Assembly: GCF_002409645.1 (NCBI RefSeq)
Contig: NZ_DHNR01000017.1
Location: forward strand, 1-64,000
From: Acetobacter sp. UBA5411
GTDB taxonomy: Bacteria > Pseudomonadota > Alphaproteobacteria > Acetobacterales > Acetobacteraceae
DNA: 64,000 nt
Reading direction: 5' to 3'
How positions within the stretch are numbered: position 1 is the first letter of the stretch; each line of letters opens with the position of its first letter. A model generated the notes under the pieces. The model did not search any database, had not been told where the DNA came from, and saw only the letters and a list, made by a program, of their open reading frames with translations. The position numbers and the translations under genes were made by a program. Below are positions 1 through 9,326 of the stretch, one piece after another.

Positions 1-24
1 ATACCAACGGCTATCACCTTTGAC
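1..24. repeat. IS630 left terminal inverted repeat
   Basis: This end pairs with bases 1141-1164 in inverted orientation. By hand, 20 of 24 positions match, including the outermost ten. Confidence 0.85.
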
Positions 25-1080
25 CTTTATGAGCCCATTTTCTGAGGCCGATGGAACGGATGGTGTCTGGGAGTGCGACGAGATTGTTCCACGCGTTACA
101 AGCAGCATTGATGATGTGGTCCATGTCATGGAAGACGGTGTTTGCCAGCCAGTTGGCGCGGAGGAACTGCCAGACATTTTCGACCGGGTTCAGTTCGGGA
201 GCACGCGACGGCAGGAAGATCAGACTGAGATTGCGCGGTAGCCTGAGTTTGGCGGTCGTATGCCATGGCGCCCGATCAAGGAGCACGACGGCATGGGCTC
301 CCCGAGCCACGGAGCGCGAAATCTCGTCGATGTGCAATTGCATACTGTCCGTGCCAATAAACGGGAGTGCGAGACCTGCGGCCTTGCCTCGCGCGGGACA
401 GATTGCCCCGAACAGCCAGGCATTGGCATAGCGCTGGTCGGCCGGCTGGCGTGGTCGGGTTCCCCGTCTGGCCCATTGCCGGACGACACCGTTCTTTTGC
501 CCGATCCGCGCTTCGTCCTGAAACCAGATTTCGATCCGTTTGCCGCGCGGCAGATGGCCGGTGTGGGAATTCAGGATTGTCGGGAAGTTTTTTTGAATGC
601 GTCCATGACGGACGGATCCTGTCCCGGGTGGCGGGGGCGTGCGCTGACGTGACTGAAACCCAGTCGTTTCAGAAGAGTAGAAACGTGGCGTTCGTGATAC
701 GAGACGCCAAAGCGCTCCTCAATTACCCGCTTCAGATCAACGCGGCGCCAGCGGACCACGCCGTCCCGGTTTCGGTCAGGGCCTGCCATGATCAATGCCG
801 AGAGTTCCGCCTGCTGGTCCGCCGTCAGGCGGCAGACTGAGCCGTTTCGCCATTGATCCCGCAGGCCATCTGGCCCCAAAGCATTGAACCGGTGTACCCA
901 GTCCCGCAGGGTCTGCCGGTCCATGCCACCAATCCGTGCCGCGTCCCCGCGGCTGACACCCTCGCGCACCGCAGCCAGTGACAAAAGGCGCCGTGCAACA
1001 TTCGCCTCCCGTGCACGAGAGGCCAGCCGCCGAAGCGCCTCAGCAGTATAATCCGTCCGCAATGCAATCGCACCAGCCAT
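14..1080 (-). CDS. IS630-family transposase (programmed -1 frameshift)
   Basis: This is a DDE transposase read in two overlapping frames. The first frame (1080 down to 571) holds the helix-turn-helix DNA-binding part. It ends shortly after a run of seven A residues on the minus strand (complement of T588-594). A -1 slip on this run continues in frame as FKKNFPTIL and reaches the catalytic domain. The acidic triad is visible: D in IWFQDEARIG, D in VVLLDRAPWH and E in PELNPVENVW. The last D and E are in the 109-residue segment ending at base 14. Translational slippage on an A-run is a known way that IS630 elements make the full transposase, so the gene is probably intact. Confidence 0.9.
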
Positions 1081-1140
1081 CTCCGATCCTCCCTCACAAG
1101 ACAGAATCAGAATAGGCCCGACACGTCACTTCACAGATGA

Positions 1141-1164
1141 GTCACACGTAATACCCGTTGGTAT
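1141..1164. repeat. IS630 right terminal inverted repeat
   Basis: This is the inverted partner of bases 1-24. The perfect outer core CCGTTGGTAT lies at 1155-1164, directly before the truncated TonB receptor frame. Confidence 0.85.
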
Positions 1165-1667
1165 TATTTGACGGCAAAATGACAAATGCTCAGGTTTCTG
1201 ATGGTTTTGGGAATCAGATAGATGCTGGTACTCAACGTGTACGGGGCGCGGAGATTAATGTAGCGGGTAACATTACGCCCCGGTGGGAAATGTTTGGGGG
1301 ATGGACATATCTTGATAGCACTGTTATTGGCGGCGGTCCAACTAATGCCAATGTCGGAAAGCGATTTCCATATACACCCGGAAATTCCATAGCACTCTGG
1401 AGTACATATCGTATTCTACCGCATCTCAAAGCGGGTGGTGGAATAACATATATGAGCAAGCGCTATACCAATGTGAATGATTCGACATTTGTTCCAGAAT
1501 ACGTACGCCTTGATTTGGTAGCAGACTATCAGATAACAAACTCTCTAGATCTTCAAGCTAATCTTCAGAATCTTACCAATAAGCGTTACTATGATCGTAT
1601 TTACACTAACTATTCTCGGATTGCGGCAGGGCGTGCCGTAACATTCCAACTTAGTTTTAAAATGTAA
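1165..1667 (+). pseudogene. TonB-dependent siderophore receptor, 3' fragment cut by IS630
   Basis: This is the C-terminal ~165 residues of an outer-membrane beta-barrel receptor. Typical features are the run of amphipathic strands, GAEINVAGNITPRWEMFGGW, the late motif LQNLTNKRYYDR and a barrel-closing end (FQLSF) just before the stop. The plug and TonB box are missing because the frame runs straight into the IS630 right end. The 5' part would lie left of the window. The DNA is clearly more AT-rich than the chromosome further right, which suggests horizontal origin. Siderophore class cannot be judged from the barrel end alone. The receptor must be non-functional unless the IS is excised precisely. 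Confidence 0.85.
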
Positions 1668-1776
1668 ACAGAATATTCCCTAAAATTAATATAGTAATTT
1701 TTTGGTTTCGTTTCTGGGAAAGAGAAAGATGTAGGTTTTTCTCTTTCTTTCATAAAAAAGTAAGAGGATGGAGACA

Positions 1777-2280
1777 ATGTTGGCTTGTTCAGAGCGTAAT
1801 TGTTTTTCATCTGTATTCAAGGGGATTCCTTCCAGTATGAATCTTACCGCTCGGAGCATAGACATCCTAGAAGATAGATGTCAGCAAGCAGGTATTAAGA
1901 TGACTGATGTGCGTAGAGCGCTTTTGTTTGGAATTCTTGAATCTGGTGCAAACTCTACGGCAAATGATATTTGGAAAACGTTAAAATTTTTAACGGAGAA
2001 TAGGAGATGTCCCTCTCAAGCCTCAGTTCAACGCACCCTTAATTTAATGGTTGATAGGCTTATTCTTCGACGGGATGTTACGCCAGATCGCCTTTGGCGA
2101 TATAGCATAATGCCTGAGAGTCAGGAGAGTTTCTCTATTATATTTGTTAACATCGAGACCGGACAAAAAATTAGCTGTAACGCTCCGGAAGTTAAAATAT
2201 TTTTACGTCGTTTTACAATTGAGCATGGATTAAAAATTCAATCTGTTACTTTCGTAGTTAAGTCTAGGGAACGTTCATAG
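1777..2280 (+). CDS. Fur-like winged-helix regulator lacking metal ligands
   Basis: This protein of 167 residues resembles the Fur/Zur/PerR superfamily in its N-terminal DNA-binding half: QQAGIKMTDVRRALLFGIL, then TANDIWKTL, then a recognition helix around QASVQRTLNLMVDRLIL and a wing ending RLWRYSI. The C-terminal half has the family's alternating strand-helix-strand pattern, but the His/Cys cluster that normally follows the wing is absent; only one Cys (KISCNAPE) remains. It is therefore probably not a conventional metal sensor. I chose the ATG at 1777 because AAGAGG at 1762-1767 lies nine bases upstream; the ATG at 1768 touches that sequence. The gene sits downstream of the truncated siderophore receptor, which suggests an old link to iron uptake. 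The DNA is AT-rich. Confidence 0.65.
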   Translation: MLACSERNCFSSVFKGIPSSMNLTARSIDILEDRCQQAGIKMTDVRRALLFGILESGANSTANDIWKTLKFLTENRRCPSQASVQRTLNLMVDRLILRRDVTPDRLWRYSIMPESQESFSIIFVNIETGQKISCNAPEVKIFLRRFTIEHGLKIQSVTFVVKSRERS

Positions 2281-2343
2281 TAAAATAGGTCACTAAATTC
2301 AGTTCAAATTTCCTCATTAACAGGATATAAAAATTTGTTATTT

Positions 2344-3357
2344 TTATACTGTAGACTTTGCCTCTCCTTTAAAGAGAGACAGATTAAAAAAATTTTTCTC
2401 TAGGTGAGTTACGTATAGGCCACGAGTAGGAGAAAAATGAAGAACTGAAGCAATTCTTTCGACAGAAGCGTCTTGCGATTTTAAGATGTGGCTTATCTCC
2501 AACTCTGTCGGGCTCTCTAGCTCTATCGATAGTTGATGTTGTTTCCAGTCCACAGCGAGTTCTACTTGTTTATTATTCTGGATAAAATGAAATTCTATAT
2601 GATTTTGCGAAGTAATTTGGCTGCCTGCCAAGCTTATCATTGCGATGCCAGCAATTACAGCTGCGCTATGCCCTATTTGTCGGAACAGATGGTCAGGAAT
2701 AAGATGTAGCGATGCTTTCATGATGAAAGAAGATGCCAGAGCAGCAACTGCGACAATAATGCCTGCGGCAACGGTGTTTTGGTCGACAAGCCCATAAAAT
2801 GTATAAAGACCTACTTTTACGAGGTGAAGCAGAATGTCGTTGGCCGCGCGAGTTGCAACAATCTCCTCTTTGCGTAAGCCCAGACGATGGTAGAAGCCAT
2901 TAAACAATAGTCCAACCGCTCCAGTGAAGCCCGAGATGAATCCAGCTAAGGCACCGATTACTGGCAGCCATGTTATACTACGTGGTTCTGAAATTTTATC
3001 TTCTGACTTACGGCGACGAAGCATGAGTGGGAGGTTACTTAGCAAGAATAATCCGAGAAAAAAGTCCAGATAGGCTGGCTGGATATGTTTTAGGAGTAGA
3101 ATACCCGCCCACGCTGCTGGTAGAGCCAAGGGCACGAAACGCAATACGATTTGCCATTGAATGGTTTGAAAAAAAAGAGCAATGCGGGACATCGAACTGA
3201 CAGCCGTGCCAATAGAGAGTGCGGCAGGTACATGATCGGCTGTAAGTAGTAATCCCAGCACAGGCATCATGATGAGACCAGCCCCTCCACCCGAGACAGC
3301 GCTGACCGCAAATGCGGCGATCGAGATTATAAACAAAGTAACAAACCCAAAAATCAT
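2344..3357 (-). CDS. TSUP family (TauE/SafE-type) membrane permease with C-terminal extension
   Basis: This is an integral membrane protein of 337 residues. The first ~255 residues form seven to eight hydrophobic segments with the two TSUP half-repeats: SGGGAGLIMMPVLGLL near residue 22 and the second repeat GFISGFTGAVGLLFNGF near 138. Family members export sulfite, sulfoacetate or related anions, or import sulfur compounds; the substrate here is not visible. The last ~80 residues are hydrophilic and form an extra soluble domain that most TSUP proteins lack. The gene converges with the Fur-like gene across about 60 bases. AT-rich codon use matches the Fur-like gene and differs from the chromosome further right. 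Confidence 0.8.
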   Translation of the reverse strand: MIFGFVTLFIISIAAFAVSAVSGGGAGLIMMPVLGLLLTADHVPAALSIGTAVSSMSRIALFFQTIQWQIVLRFVPLALPAAWAGILLLKHIQPAYLDFFLGLFLLSNLPLMLRRRKSEDKISEPRSITWLPVIGALAGFISGFTGAVGLLFNGFYHRLGLRKEEIVATRAANDILLHLVKVGLYTFYGLVDQNTVAAGIIVAVAALASSFIMKASLHLIPDHLFRQIGHSAAVIAGIAMISLAGSQITSQNHIEFHFIQNNKQVELAVDWKQHQLSIELESPTELEISHILKSQDASVERIASVLHFSPTRGLYVTHLEKNFFNLSLFKGEAKSTV

Positions 3358-3684
3358 GTCAGGTGTCCCAATAGCAGCTACGTTTGTGCATATGAATTAT
3401 TGTTACGGCTTTCGATTTCGGAGATCTTGAATCCATAAAAAAAACATAACCACGCCAACAAAAAGTCGAAGAAACATAATTTTTGGCTCTCATAAAACGT
3501 GTATATGAATTTTTCTTATCTATTATACTAAATATAGTGTATATTCGTATTTAGGGAAATCACATATCTATTAATAATTCCCAACGTGGGCTACTGTATC
3601 TTGCTCTATGACGCGAGTTCAATAACGGTAATACGCCGATCCCTGTGAGGATCTTCATCATGTTGAACTGAAACGCCCACCAGT
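3358..3684. other. Intergenic region, with remnant frame before the RND gene
   Basis: This AT-rich stretch holds the promoter side of the TSUP gene and the leader of the RND gene. An 18-codon open segment (3632-3685) ends in a TGA that overlaps the RND start codon as ATGA. This is the arrangement expected if an upstream partner gene had been deleted. I could not assign this short frame to any family. Confidence 0.4.
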
Positions 3685-6600
3685 ATGACGGATTGGTTTA
3701 TATCCAGACCGGTTGCTACAATTTTAATGACCGTCTCTCTCTGCTTGTTTGGATTCATGGGATATCTCATGCTTCCTGTGTCAGATTTGCCGAATATTGA
3801 TTTCCCGGTCATTCAGGTACAAGCGCTTCAGCCTGGCGGAACGCCAGAGCAGATTGCCAGCTCCATTGCTGAGCCTCTGGAACGTCACCTCGGCACCATC
3901 GCCGGACTTCAGGAAATGACGTCTCAGTCCAGCAACGGGATGCTGCGTGTGACGCTTCAGTTTGCGCTCTCGCGTGACATTAACGGCGCAGCGCGGGATG
4001 TCGCCGCGGCTATTCAGGCAGCGCGTGTCGATCTGCCCAAGACGTTGCGCCAGAACCCAACCTACTCCAAAGCCAACCCGAACGATCCTCCAGCGCTGAT
4101 CCTCGCTCTGGCTTCGGATACTCATACTCTGCCGATGTTGTATGATCAGGCAACCAATAACCTGCTGCCGCGCCTTTCGCAGATTCACGGCGTGGGCCTT
4201 GTGCAGATCAGCGGCAGTGCTCTGCCAGCCGTGCGTGTCGAGATTAATCCGCTCATATTATACAAATATGGACTTGGCTTTGAAGATGTCCGTGCCGCAC
4301 TGGCTTCAGCCAACGCACACACACCAAAAGGCTATATCGATACTGCTGGACAGAGATTTCAGATTGTAACCAATGACCAGATACATCGTGCGGCAGATTA
4401 TGAGAGGCTTGTTGTCGCGTGGCGTAACGGCAGACCAATTTATCTCACTGATGTGGCGACTATTATTGATAGCGTGGAAGATGTGCGCAATGCCGGTTAC
4501 TATAACGGTAAGCCAGCGATTATTGCGCAAGTCTACATGCAGGCCGGTGCTAACGCTGTTGCAGCAATAGATCAGTTTCATCGCGAATACGGGGTCATTC
4601 AAAGCACTCTTGCGCCAGGAATGAGGCTTGCCACTGTTATGGATCGGTCAGAGGTCATCCGGGCCTCTCTTGCGGATACCCGCCTGACACTCGGAGTTTC
4701 TGTTGTTCTCGTGATCGCGATCGTCCTGCTTTTTCTCGTCTCTCCACGCATTGTCGTAGTTCCTGCCATTGTCATTCCGGCGTCCCTTCTCGGAACACTT
4801 GGTTTTCTGTGGCTACTTGGTTACGGCCTCGACACTATGTCCCTCATGGCTCTGACAATTGCGACAGGCTTCGTTGTGGATGATGCCATCGTTGTTGCCG
4901 AAAACATCGCGCGTTATGCTGAGGAGGGCCTGCCACCGCTGGATGCCGCGAGGCAGGGAGCCAAGGAGGTGCGGTTTACGATTATCTCAATCACTGCGTC
5001 GCTTATCGTGGTCTTTTTACCGATCCTGCTGATGGGCGGTCTGACCGGACGCCTGTTTCACGAATTTGCCATCACGGTCTCATTGACCCTGTGCGTCTCA
5101 GCAATTTTATCGCTCAGCCTCACTCCCATGCTGTGCGCCAGACTGGGAACACATGCGGCGGAGAATGCTTTCACCCGCATTCTTGAGCGGTGGCATGAGC
5201 AGACGCAGAACATCTACCAGCGCACTCTGGAGGTCGCGTTAGGGCACCCGACGGTCGTCCTGCTCTCTCTTCCTCTCTCACTGGGCGTGACAGTGGCGCT
5301 GTATCAGGGGCTTCCTCAGGGGCTGTTTCCTGACGAGGATACCGGAATGCTTCTTGGTCGTGTCATGGGGAATGAGACAATTTCCTTTCAGGCTATGGCG
5401 CACGATATGGAAACTGTTCAGAGCATACTCCTGCAGGATCCGGATGTTGCGGGTGTTGCAGGCTTCCTCGGCGGACGAGGCTCTTCCAATCAGGGTAATA
5501 TTTTCATCCGCCTGACAGATAAGGCGGAGCGGAGCGATACTGTGGCCTCAACGATCAGTCGGCTGGGTCAACGCACCCGCGTTTTAAAAGATGCACGCTT
5601 CTTCGCGCTTCAGCGTGGAGCAATCCGGATCGGTGCGCGTCCGAGCAATGCGGCTTACCAATACAGTCTTCAGGGCAATGCCCCACAGGAACTCTATCGT
5701 TACACCCAGAAGCTTGTGACGCAGCTGAGCAGGGAGAAAACACTGATGGATGTATCCTCGGACGTCTTGCTGGGGGGTGACAGTATGGATGTGCGGATTG
5801 TGCGTGACGCCGCTGCGCGTGTGCAGATCACGCCGCAACTGGTCAGTAATGTTCTTTATGACGCCTATGGGCAAAGGGCGGTCTCTGTCATCTACAACCC
5901 CCTCAATCAGTATCGTGTGATCATGGAAGTGTCGCCACGCTTCTGGCAATCGCCAGAGTCACTTATGCAGACGTGGGTGAGCACTTCTGGGGGAAGCGCC
6001 AGCGGTGCAGCCCAGTCTAATCTCATCCGGGTTCAGCAGGGACAGACAACAGGATCGACAAACAGTGCCAGCAGGCAGAGCATGTCAAACCAGATTGCCA
6101 ATAGTCTGGCGGGGGGGGCTTCCGCGTCATCAGGATCAGCGGTTTCGACGGCCCATGAAACCATGGTTCCTCTCTCTGTCGTGACGACCCGCAAAATGAA
6201 TAAGACTGCGCTTGCCGTTAATCACGCAGGTCAGGCAGTCGCTGCAACAATTTCTTTTAACCTTCCGCCAGGCGTATCTTTAAATCAGGCGATGAAGACA
6301 GTCGATCGTGTCGTTGCTCAGACCAGACTTCCAGCATCAATTCAGGGAGACTACGCAGGCAACGCAGCACAGTTACGCAATTCAGCCAACAATCAGCCGT
6401 TATTGATCGGGGGCGCTGTTCTGGGGATCTACATCATTCTGGGCATACTGTATGAAAGTTTCGTCCAGCCGATTACCGTAATCTCCACATTACCATCAGC
6501 GGGTGTGGGTGCGATGCTCGGCCTTTGGGTGTGTGGCGAAGAGTTTTCTCTCATGGCCATGATCGGACTGCTTCTGCTTGTGGGTATTGTTAAAAAAAAT

Positions 6601-6930
6601 GCCATCATGCTGATCGATTTTGCCATTGCCGCAGAACGATCGGGCCTTAACGCTGAGGACGCTATTCGTCAGGCGTGTATTTTCCGTTTTCGGCCTATCA
6701 TGATGACGACCTTCGCGGCCGCGTTCGGTGCCTTGCCGCTGGTTTTCGGTCACGGATATGGTGCCGAACTGCGTTTGCCACTTGGTATCACAATCCTTGG
6801 TGGTCTCGTCGTAAGTCAGGCTCTGACCCTTTATACGACGCCCGTTCTATACTTAGTGCTGGACAAGCTTCCTTTCGGCCGAGAGCACATTCCGTCAAAC
6901 ACGTATGGTATAAAGGAGAGCGCCTCATGA
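3685..6930 (+). CDS. RND efflux pump inner-membrane transporter (MdtB/MdtC-like)
   Basis: This is a proton-driven tripartite efflux transporter of 1081 residues. The N-terminus is typical (FISRPVATILM), followed by PPGGTP-like LQPGGTPEQIASSIAEPLE. TM4 carries the proton-relay aspartates in GFVVDDAIVVAEN (about residues 399-400), and TM10 carries the matching lysine in KKNAIMLIDF (about 969). Typical members are about 1025-1040 residues; the surplus comes from a Ser/Gly/Ala/Gln-rich low-complexity insertion at roughly 763-825 in the second periplasmic loop. No membrane fusion protein or outer-membrane channel gene is adjacent, which is unusual. The gene overlaps the following response regulator by ATGA, so pump and two-component system are probably co-expressed. 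Confidence 0.92.
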   Translation: MTDWFISRPVATILMTVSLCLFGFMGYLMLPVSDLPNIDFPVIQVQALQPGGTPEQIASSIAEPLERHLGTIAGLQEMTSQSSNGMLRVTLQFALSRDINGAARDVAAAIQAARVDLPKTLRQNPTYSKANPNDPPALILALASDTHTLPMLYDQATNNLLPRLSQIHGVGLVQISGSALPAVRVEINPLILYKYGLGFEDVRAALASANAHTPKGYIDTAGQRFQIVTNDQIHRAADYERLVVAWRNGRPIYLTDVATIIDSVEDVRNAGYYNGKPAIIAQVYMQAGANAVAAIDQFHREYGVIQSTLAPGMRLATVMDRSEVIRASLADTRLTLGVSVVLVIAIVLLFLVSPRIVVVPAIVIPASLLGTLGFLWLLGYGLDTMSLMALTIATGFVVDDAIVVAENIARYAEEGLPPLDAARQGAKEVRFTIISITASLIVVFLPILLMGGLTGRLFHEFAITVSLTLCVSAILSLSLTPMLCARLGTHAAENAFTRILERWHEQTQNIYQRTLEVALGHPTVVLLSLPLSLGVTVALYQGLPQGLFPDEDTGMLLGRVMGNETISFQAMAHDMETVQSILLQDPDVAGVAGFLGGRGSSNQGNIFIRLTDKAERSDTVASTISRLGQRTRVLKDARFFALQRGAIRIGARPSNAAYQYSLQGNAPQELYRYTQKLVTQLSREKTLMDVSSDVLLGGDSMDVRIVRDAAARVQITPQLVSNVLYDAYGQRAVSVIYNPLNQYRVIMEVSPRFWQSPESLMQTWVSTSGGSASGAAQSNLIRVQQGQTTGSTNSASRQSMSNQIANSLAGGASASSGSAVSTAHETMVPLSVVTTRKMNKTALAVNHAGQAVAATISFNLPPGVSLNQAMKTVDRVVAQTRLPASIQGDYAGNAAQLRNSANNQPLLIGGAVLGIYIILGILYESFVQPITVISTLPSAGVGAMLGLWVCGEEFSLMAMIGLLLLVGIVKKNAIMLIDFAIAAERSGLNAEDAIRQACIFRFRPIMMTTFAAAFGALPLVFGHGYGAELRLPLGITILGGLVVSQALTLYTTPVLYLVLDKLPFGREHIPSNTYGIKESAS

Positions 6931-7625
6931 TAGCGGATCATCAGGAGGGTGTTTCACGCATCCTGTTAATTGAGGATGACTGCGAGACGGCGGCTTATAT
7001 CAAGTCGTCTCCCATGTTCACACATATTGACATTACGACGGTCGCTGATGGGAAACAGGGGTGTGCTCTTGCACTGGAGGAAACGTGGGATTGCATTATT
7101 CTCGACCGCAGACTTCCGGGAGTAGATGGTCTGACCATCCTGACAACCATGCGCGCGGCTAACATCCAGACCCCAGTCCTTTTTCTGACAACAATGGACG
7201 GAATTAACGACAGAGTTACAGGCTTGAAGAGTGGAGGAGACGATTATCTGGTCAAACCGTTTTCAATGGCAGAATTATCGGCAAGGCTTGAGGCCATCTT
7301 ACGTCGCATCAATGCGCAACATCAGGAAACACGCCTGATTTTTGCCGATGTCGAAATCAATCTACTGAGCAGAGAGGTGCGTCGTGCCGGACTTAAACTC
7401 TACATTCAGGAGCAGGAATTGAAACTCCTTGAATATTTCATGCGGCATCCTCTCATGCTGGTAACGCGTGAAATGCTTCTGCAAGCCGTGTGGGACATTG
7501 ATTTCCCGATCCGCACCAATTTAGTCGAAACTCACATAAGCCGATTGAGAGAACGCCTTGGGCGAGATGCTCCACCTCTGATCCATACGGTCAGAGGTCA
7601 GGGTTATGTGTTACGGCACTCCTGA
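6927..7625 (+). CDS. OmpR/PhoB-family response regulator
   Basis: This is a 232-residue two-component regulator. The receiver domain (about 10-120) has the acidic pocket IEDD, the phospho-acceptor Asp in IILDRRLPG (near residue 59), the switch Thr in LFLTT and the Lys in LVKPF. The C-terminal winged helix (about 135-230) ends with the typical HTVRGQGYVLR. I placed the start at the ATG that overlaps the RND stop (ATGA); a longer upstream frame would run inside the RND gene. The context suggests that it controls the RND operon. Its inducing signal is not visible. Confidence 0.93.
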   Translation: MIADHQEGVSRILLIEDDCETAAYIKSSPMFTHIDITTVADGKQGCALALEETWDCIILDRRLPGVDGLTILTTMRAANIQTPVLFLTTMDGINDRVTGLKSGGDDYLVKPFSMAELSARLEAILRRINAQHQETRLIFADVEINLLSREVRRAGLKLYIQEQELKLLEYFMRHPLMLVTREMLLQAVWDIDFPIRTNLVETHISRLRERLGRDAPPLIHTVRGQGYVLRHS

Positions 7626-9003
7626 AAGTATGGATATGCCCCAGATGACAACTCGGCGACTTCCAGTTTTTCGGAGTTCGTCCTTTCGTATTGTGGCATT
7701 ATTTGCAGGCTGTTTTCTTGTCAGCGGGCTCATGGTAACGGCGCTATCTGGATATCGTAGTCAGGCATTGCTTTCTCGACAGATCACACAGGCTGTTGCG
7801 AATGAGCGCGACGAAGCTTTTTCAGAAGCACAAGGTCAGGACGTCAGTCACCTCTCTCCTGTCATCAAAGAACTTGTTCAGAATGAACCGGGCTTTTACT
7901 ACCTTCTGCAGGATGCTCAGACACACGCCGTCACGAGCAATATGCTGCATTTGCGTCCGGTTGCTGGCTGGAGGTGGTTATCATGGACGCACCGCACATT
8001 GCCGCCAGACCGTCATCCTGTGATCGGATATGGTACGGTTTTACGTGATGGCGGATACTTCTTTGTTGGTATTGATGCTACGCCGCTTCAATCTCTTCGG
8101 CGAGGCCTTTGGTTGACACTGGCATGGAACAGTCTCATTTTCCTTTTGATTGGTCTTGGCGGTGGTTTCACTTTAAGTCGTCTTGTACTTGGAAAAATCG
8201 AGACTATCAGCATGACGGCGCGCGAGATTATGCGTGGTGATATTTCTCGTAGGCTTAGCCTTAATGCGACAGGAGACGAATTCGACCATCTTGCTGGCAG
8301 TCTGAACGCGATGCTTGACCGGAATGAGGCGTTGATCGCCAGCGTGCGCCAGGTTTCGGATGATATCGCGCATGATATGCGACGCCCTCTGGCTCGGCTG
8401 GGGCAGCATTTGGATAAAGCGATGGAGACTTTACACCCAGAAATCAGGGATTCCGCCCTTATCCGGGCGAAAGCAGACCTCCATGATGCGCTTGAGATAT
8501 TCTCTTCCGTTTTAAGGCTCGCACAGATTGAGGCCGGAGATCGTGTCCCGGACGCTGCGTTGTGTTCTGTTAAAAATCTATTTGATAAGATAAGATATTT
8601 TTATCAAGCCGTTGCAGAGGACTGTGGAAAAATTCTTGTTGTCAGCGCACCTGAACCTGACGTGATGATTGAGGGCAGTCGTGTTTTATTAATCCAAATG
8701 CTGTCCAACCTGATCGAAAATGCCATAAATCATTCTCCCCCAAGCACCAGAATTGTTTTGTCTGCAGAATTGGATAAAACCGCAATTGTATTTGCTGTGA
8801 CGGATACAGGCCCTGGTATTCCGCTTGCTGAGCGAGAGCGTGTGTTTGAGAAAATGGTAAGGCTGGATTCAAGCCGAACAGTGCCCGGCACCGGACTGGG
8901 GTTAAGCATGGTGCGTGCAATTGTCCGCCTGCATGGGGGGAGCATTCGCCTTCAGGACAATAATCCGGGATTACGCTGCGAGATCACTCTGCCAAAGTCA
9001 TAA
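7606..9003 (+). CDS. Two-component sensor histidine kinase
   Basis: This 465-residue membrane kinase pairs with the preceding regulator. An N-terminal membrane helix (about 27-48), a periplasmic sensor region and a second helix (about 172-195) are followed by HAMP. The dimerisation domain has the phospho-accepting His in DDIAHDMRRPLARL (near residue 256). The ATP-binding domain shows the N box LIENAINHSP, the G1 box DTGPGIP and the G2 box GTGLGLS. The start at 7606 overlaps the regulator by 20 bases and has GAGG eight bases upstream; the ATG at 7630 is an alternative with a weaker site. The periplasmic domain is small and unassigned. Confidence 0.92.
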   Translation: MCYGTPESMDMPQMTTRRLPVFRSSSFRIVALFAGCFLVSGLMVTALSGYRSQALLSRQITQAVANERDEAFSEAQGQDVSHLSPVIKELVQNEPGFYYLLQDAQTHAVTSNMLHLRPVAGWRWLSWTHRTLPPDRHPVIGYGTVLRDGGYFFVGIDATPLQSLRRGLWLTLAWNSLIFLLIGLGGGFTLSRLVLGKIETISMTAREIMRGDISRRLSLNATGDEFDHLAGSLNAMLDRNEALIASVRQVSDDIAHDMRRPLARLGQHLDKAMETLHPEIRDSALIRAKADLHDALEIFSSVLRLAQIEAGDRVPDAALCSVKNLFDKIRYFYQAVAEDCGKILVVSAPEPDVMIEGSRVLLIQMLSNLIENAINHSPPSTRIVLSAELDKTAIVFAVTDTGPGIPLAERERVFEKMVRLDSSRTVPGTGLGLSMVRAIVRLHGGSIRLQDNNPGLRCEITLPKS

Positions 9004-9326
9004 CTTCATCAGTCAGAATATTGTCGGGCACCGTATCGGATCCCCATCCGAACACCGATGAAAAACACTGGGTTTTATATCTTCTGTGACGTGTCGGCAT
9101 CAAAGAACAGAGACAACTGCACAGTGCACCCTTCCTTCGATAAGGATCTGGATCTGCAATCCGGCTCGGTTAAAGCAGTTAACTTCCCGAGCCTCTGATC
9201 TGATGCCCGTCCGATGACCAGGCAACTTTCTGTGCGTGAGTTGAAAAAATGGTCCCCCATGGCACTGGATAAACTGGAAGCCGGAAAACGATGTGTGTGC
9301 ACATTGCTTCCAGATCTTAATACAGG
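9004..9326. other. Intergenic region, no recognised gene
   Basis: This segment lies between the kinase and the convergent radical SAM gene. Frames here are short and show no family features. A short inverted repeat CGGAT-CCCC-ATCCG occurs just after the kinase stop and could contribute to termination, but no T-run follows. Confidence 0.4.

Larger units (their letters stand above)
1..1164. mobile_element. IS630-family insertion sequence
   Basis: A complete insertion sequence of about 1.16 kb begins at the first base of the window. Its ends are imperfect inverted repeats of about 24 bp, and the outermost ten bases (ATACCAACGG / CCGTTGGTAT) match perfectly. It carries one transposase on the minus strand, split over two frames. 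IS630 elements insert at TA dinucleotides; a TA follows the right end, but the left flank lies outside the window, so the duplication cannot be confirmed. The right end abuts a TonB receptor reading frame that starts mid-protein, so the element has interrupted that gene. Confidence 0.93.

Noticed and set aside
6675..6926. Longer start for the response regulator, extending into the RND gene
   Set aside because: The extension lies within RND coding sequence and adds no receiver-domain residues; the ATGA overlap start fits the family length.
9075..9302. 75-residue minus-strand frame after the histidine kinase
   Set aside because: No recognisable motifs and unlikely composition; treated as non-coding.
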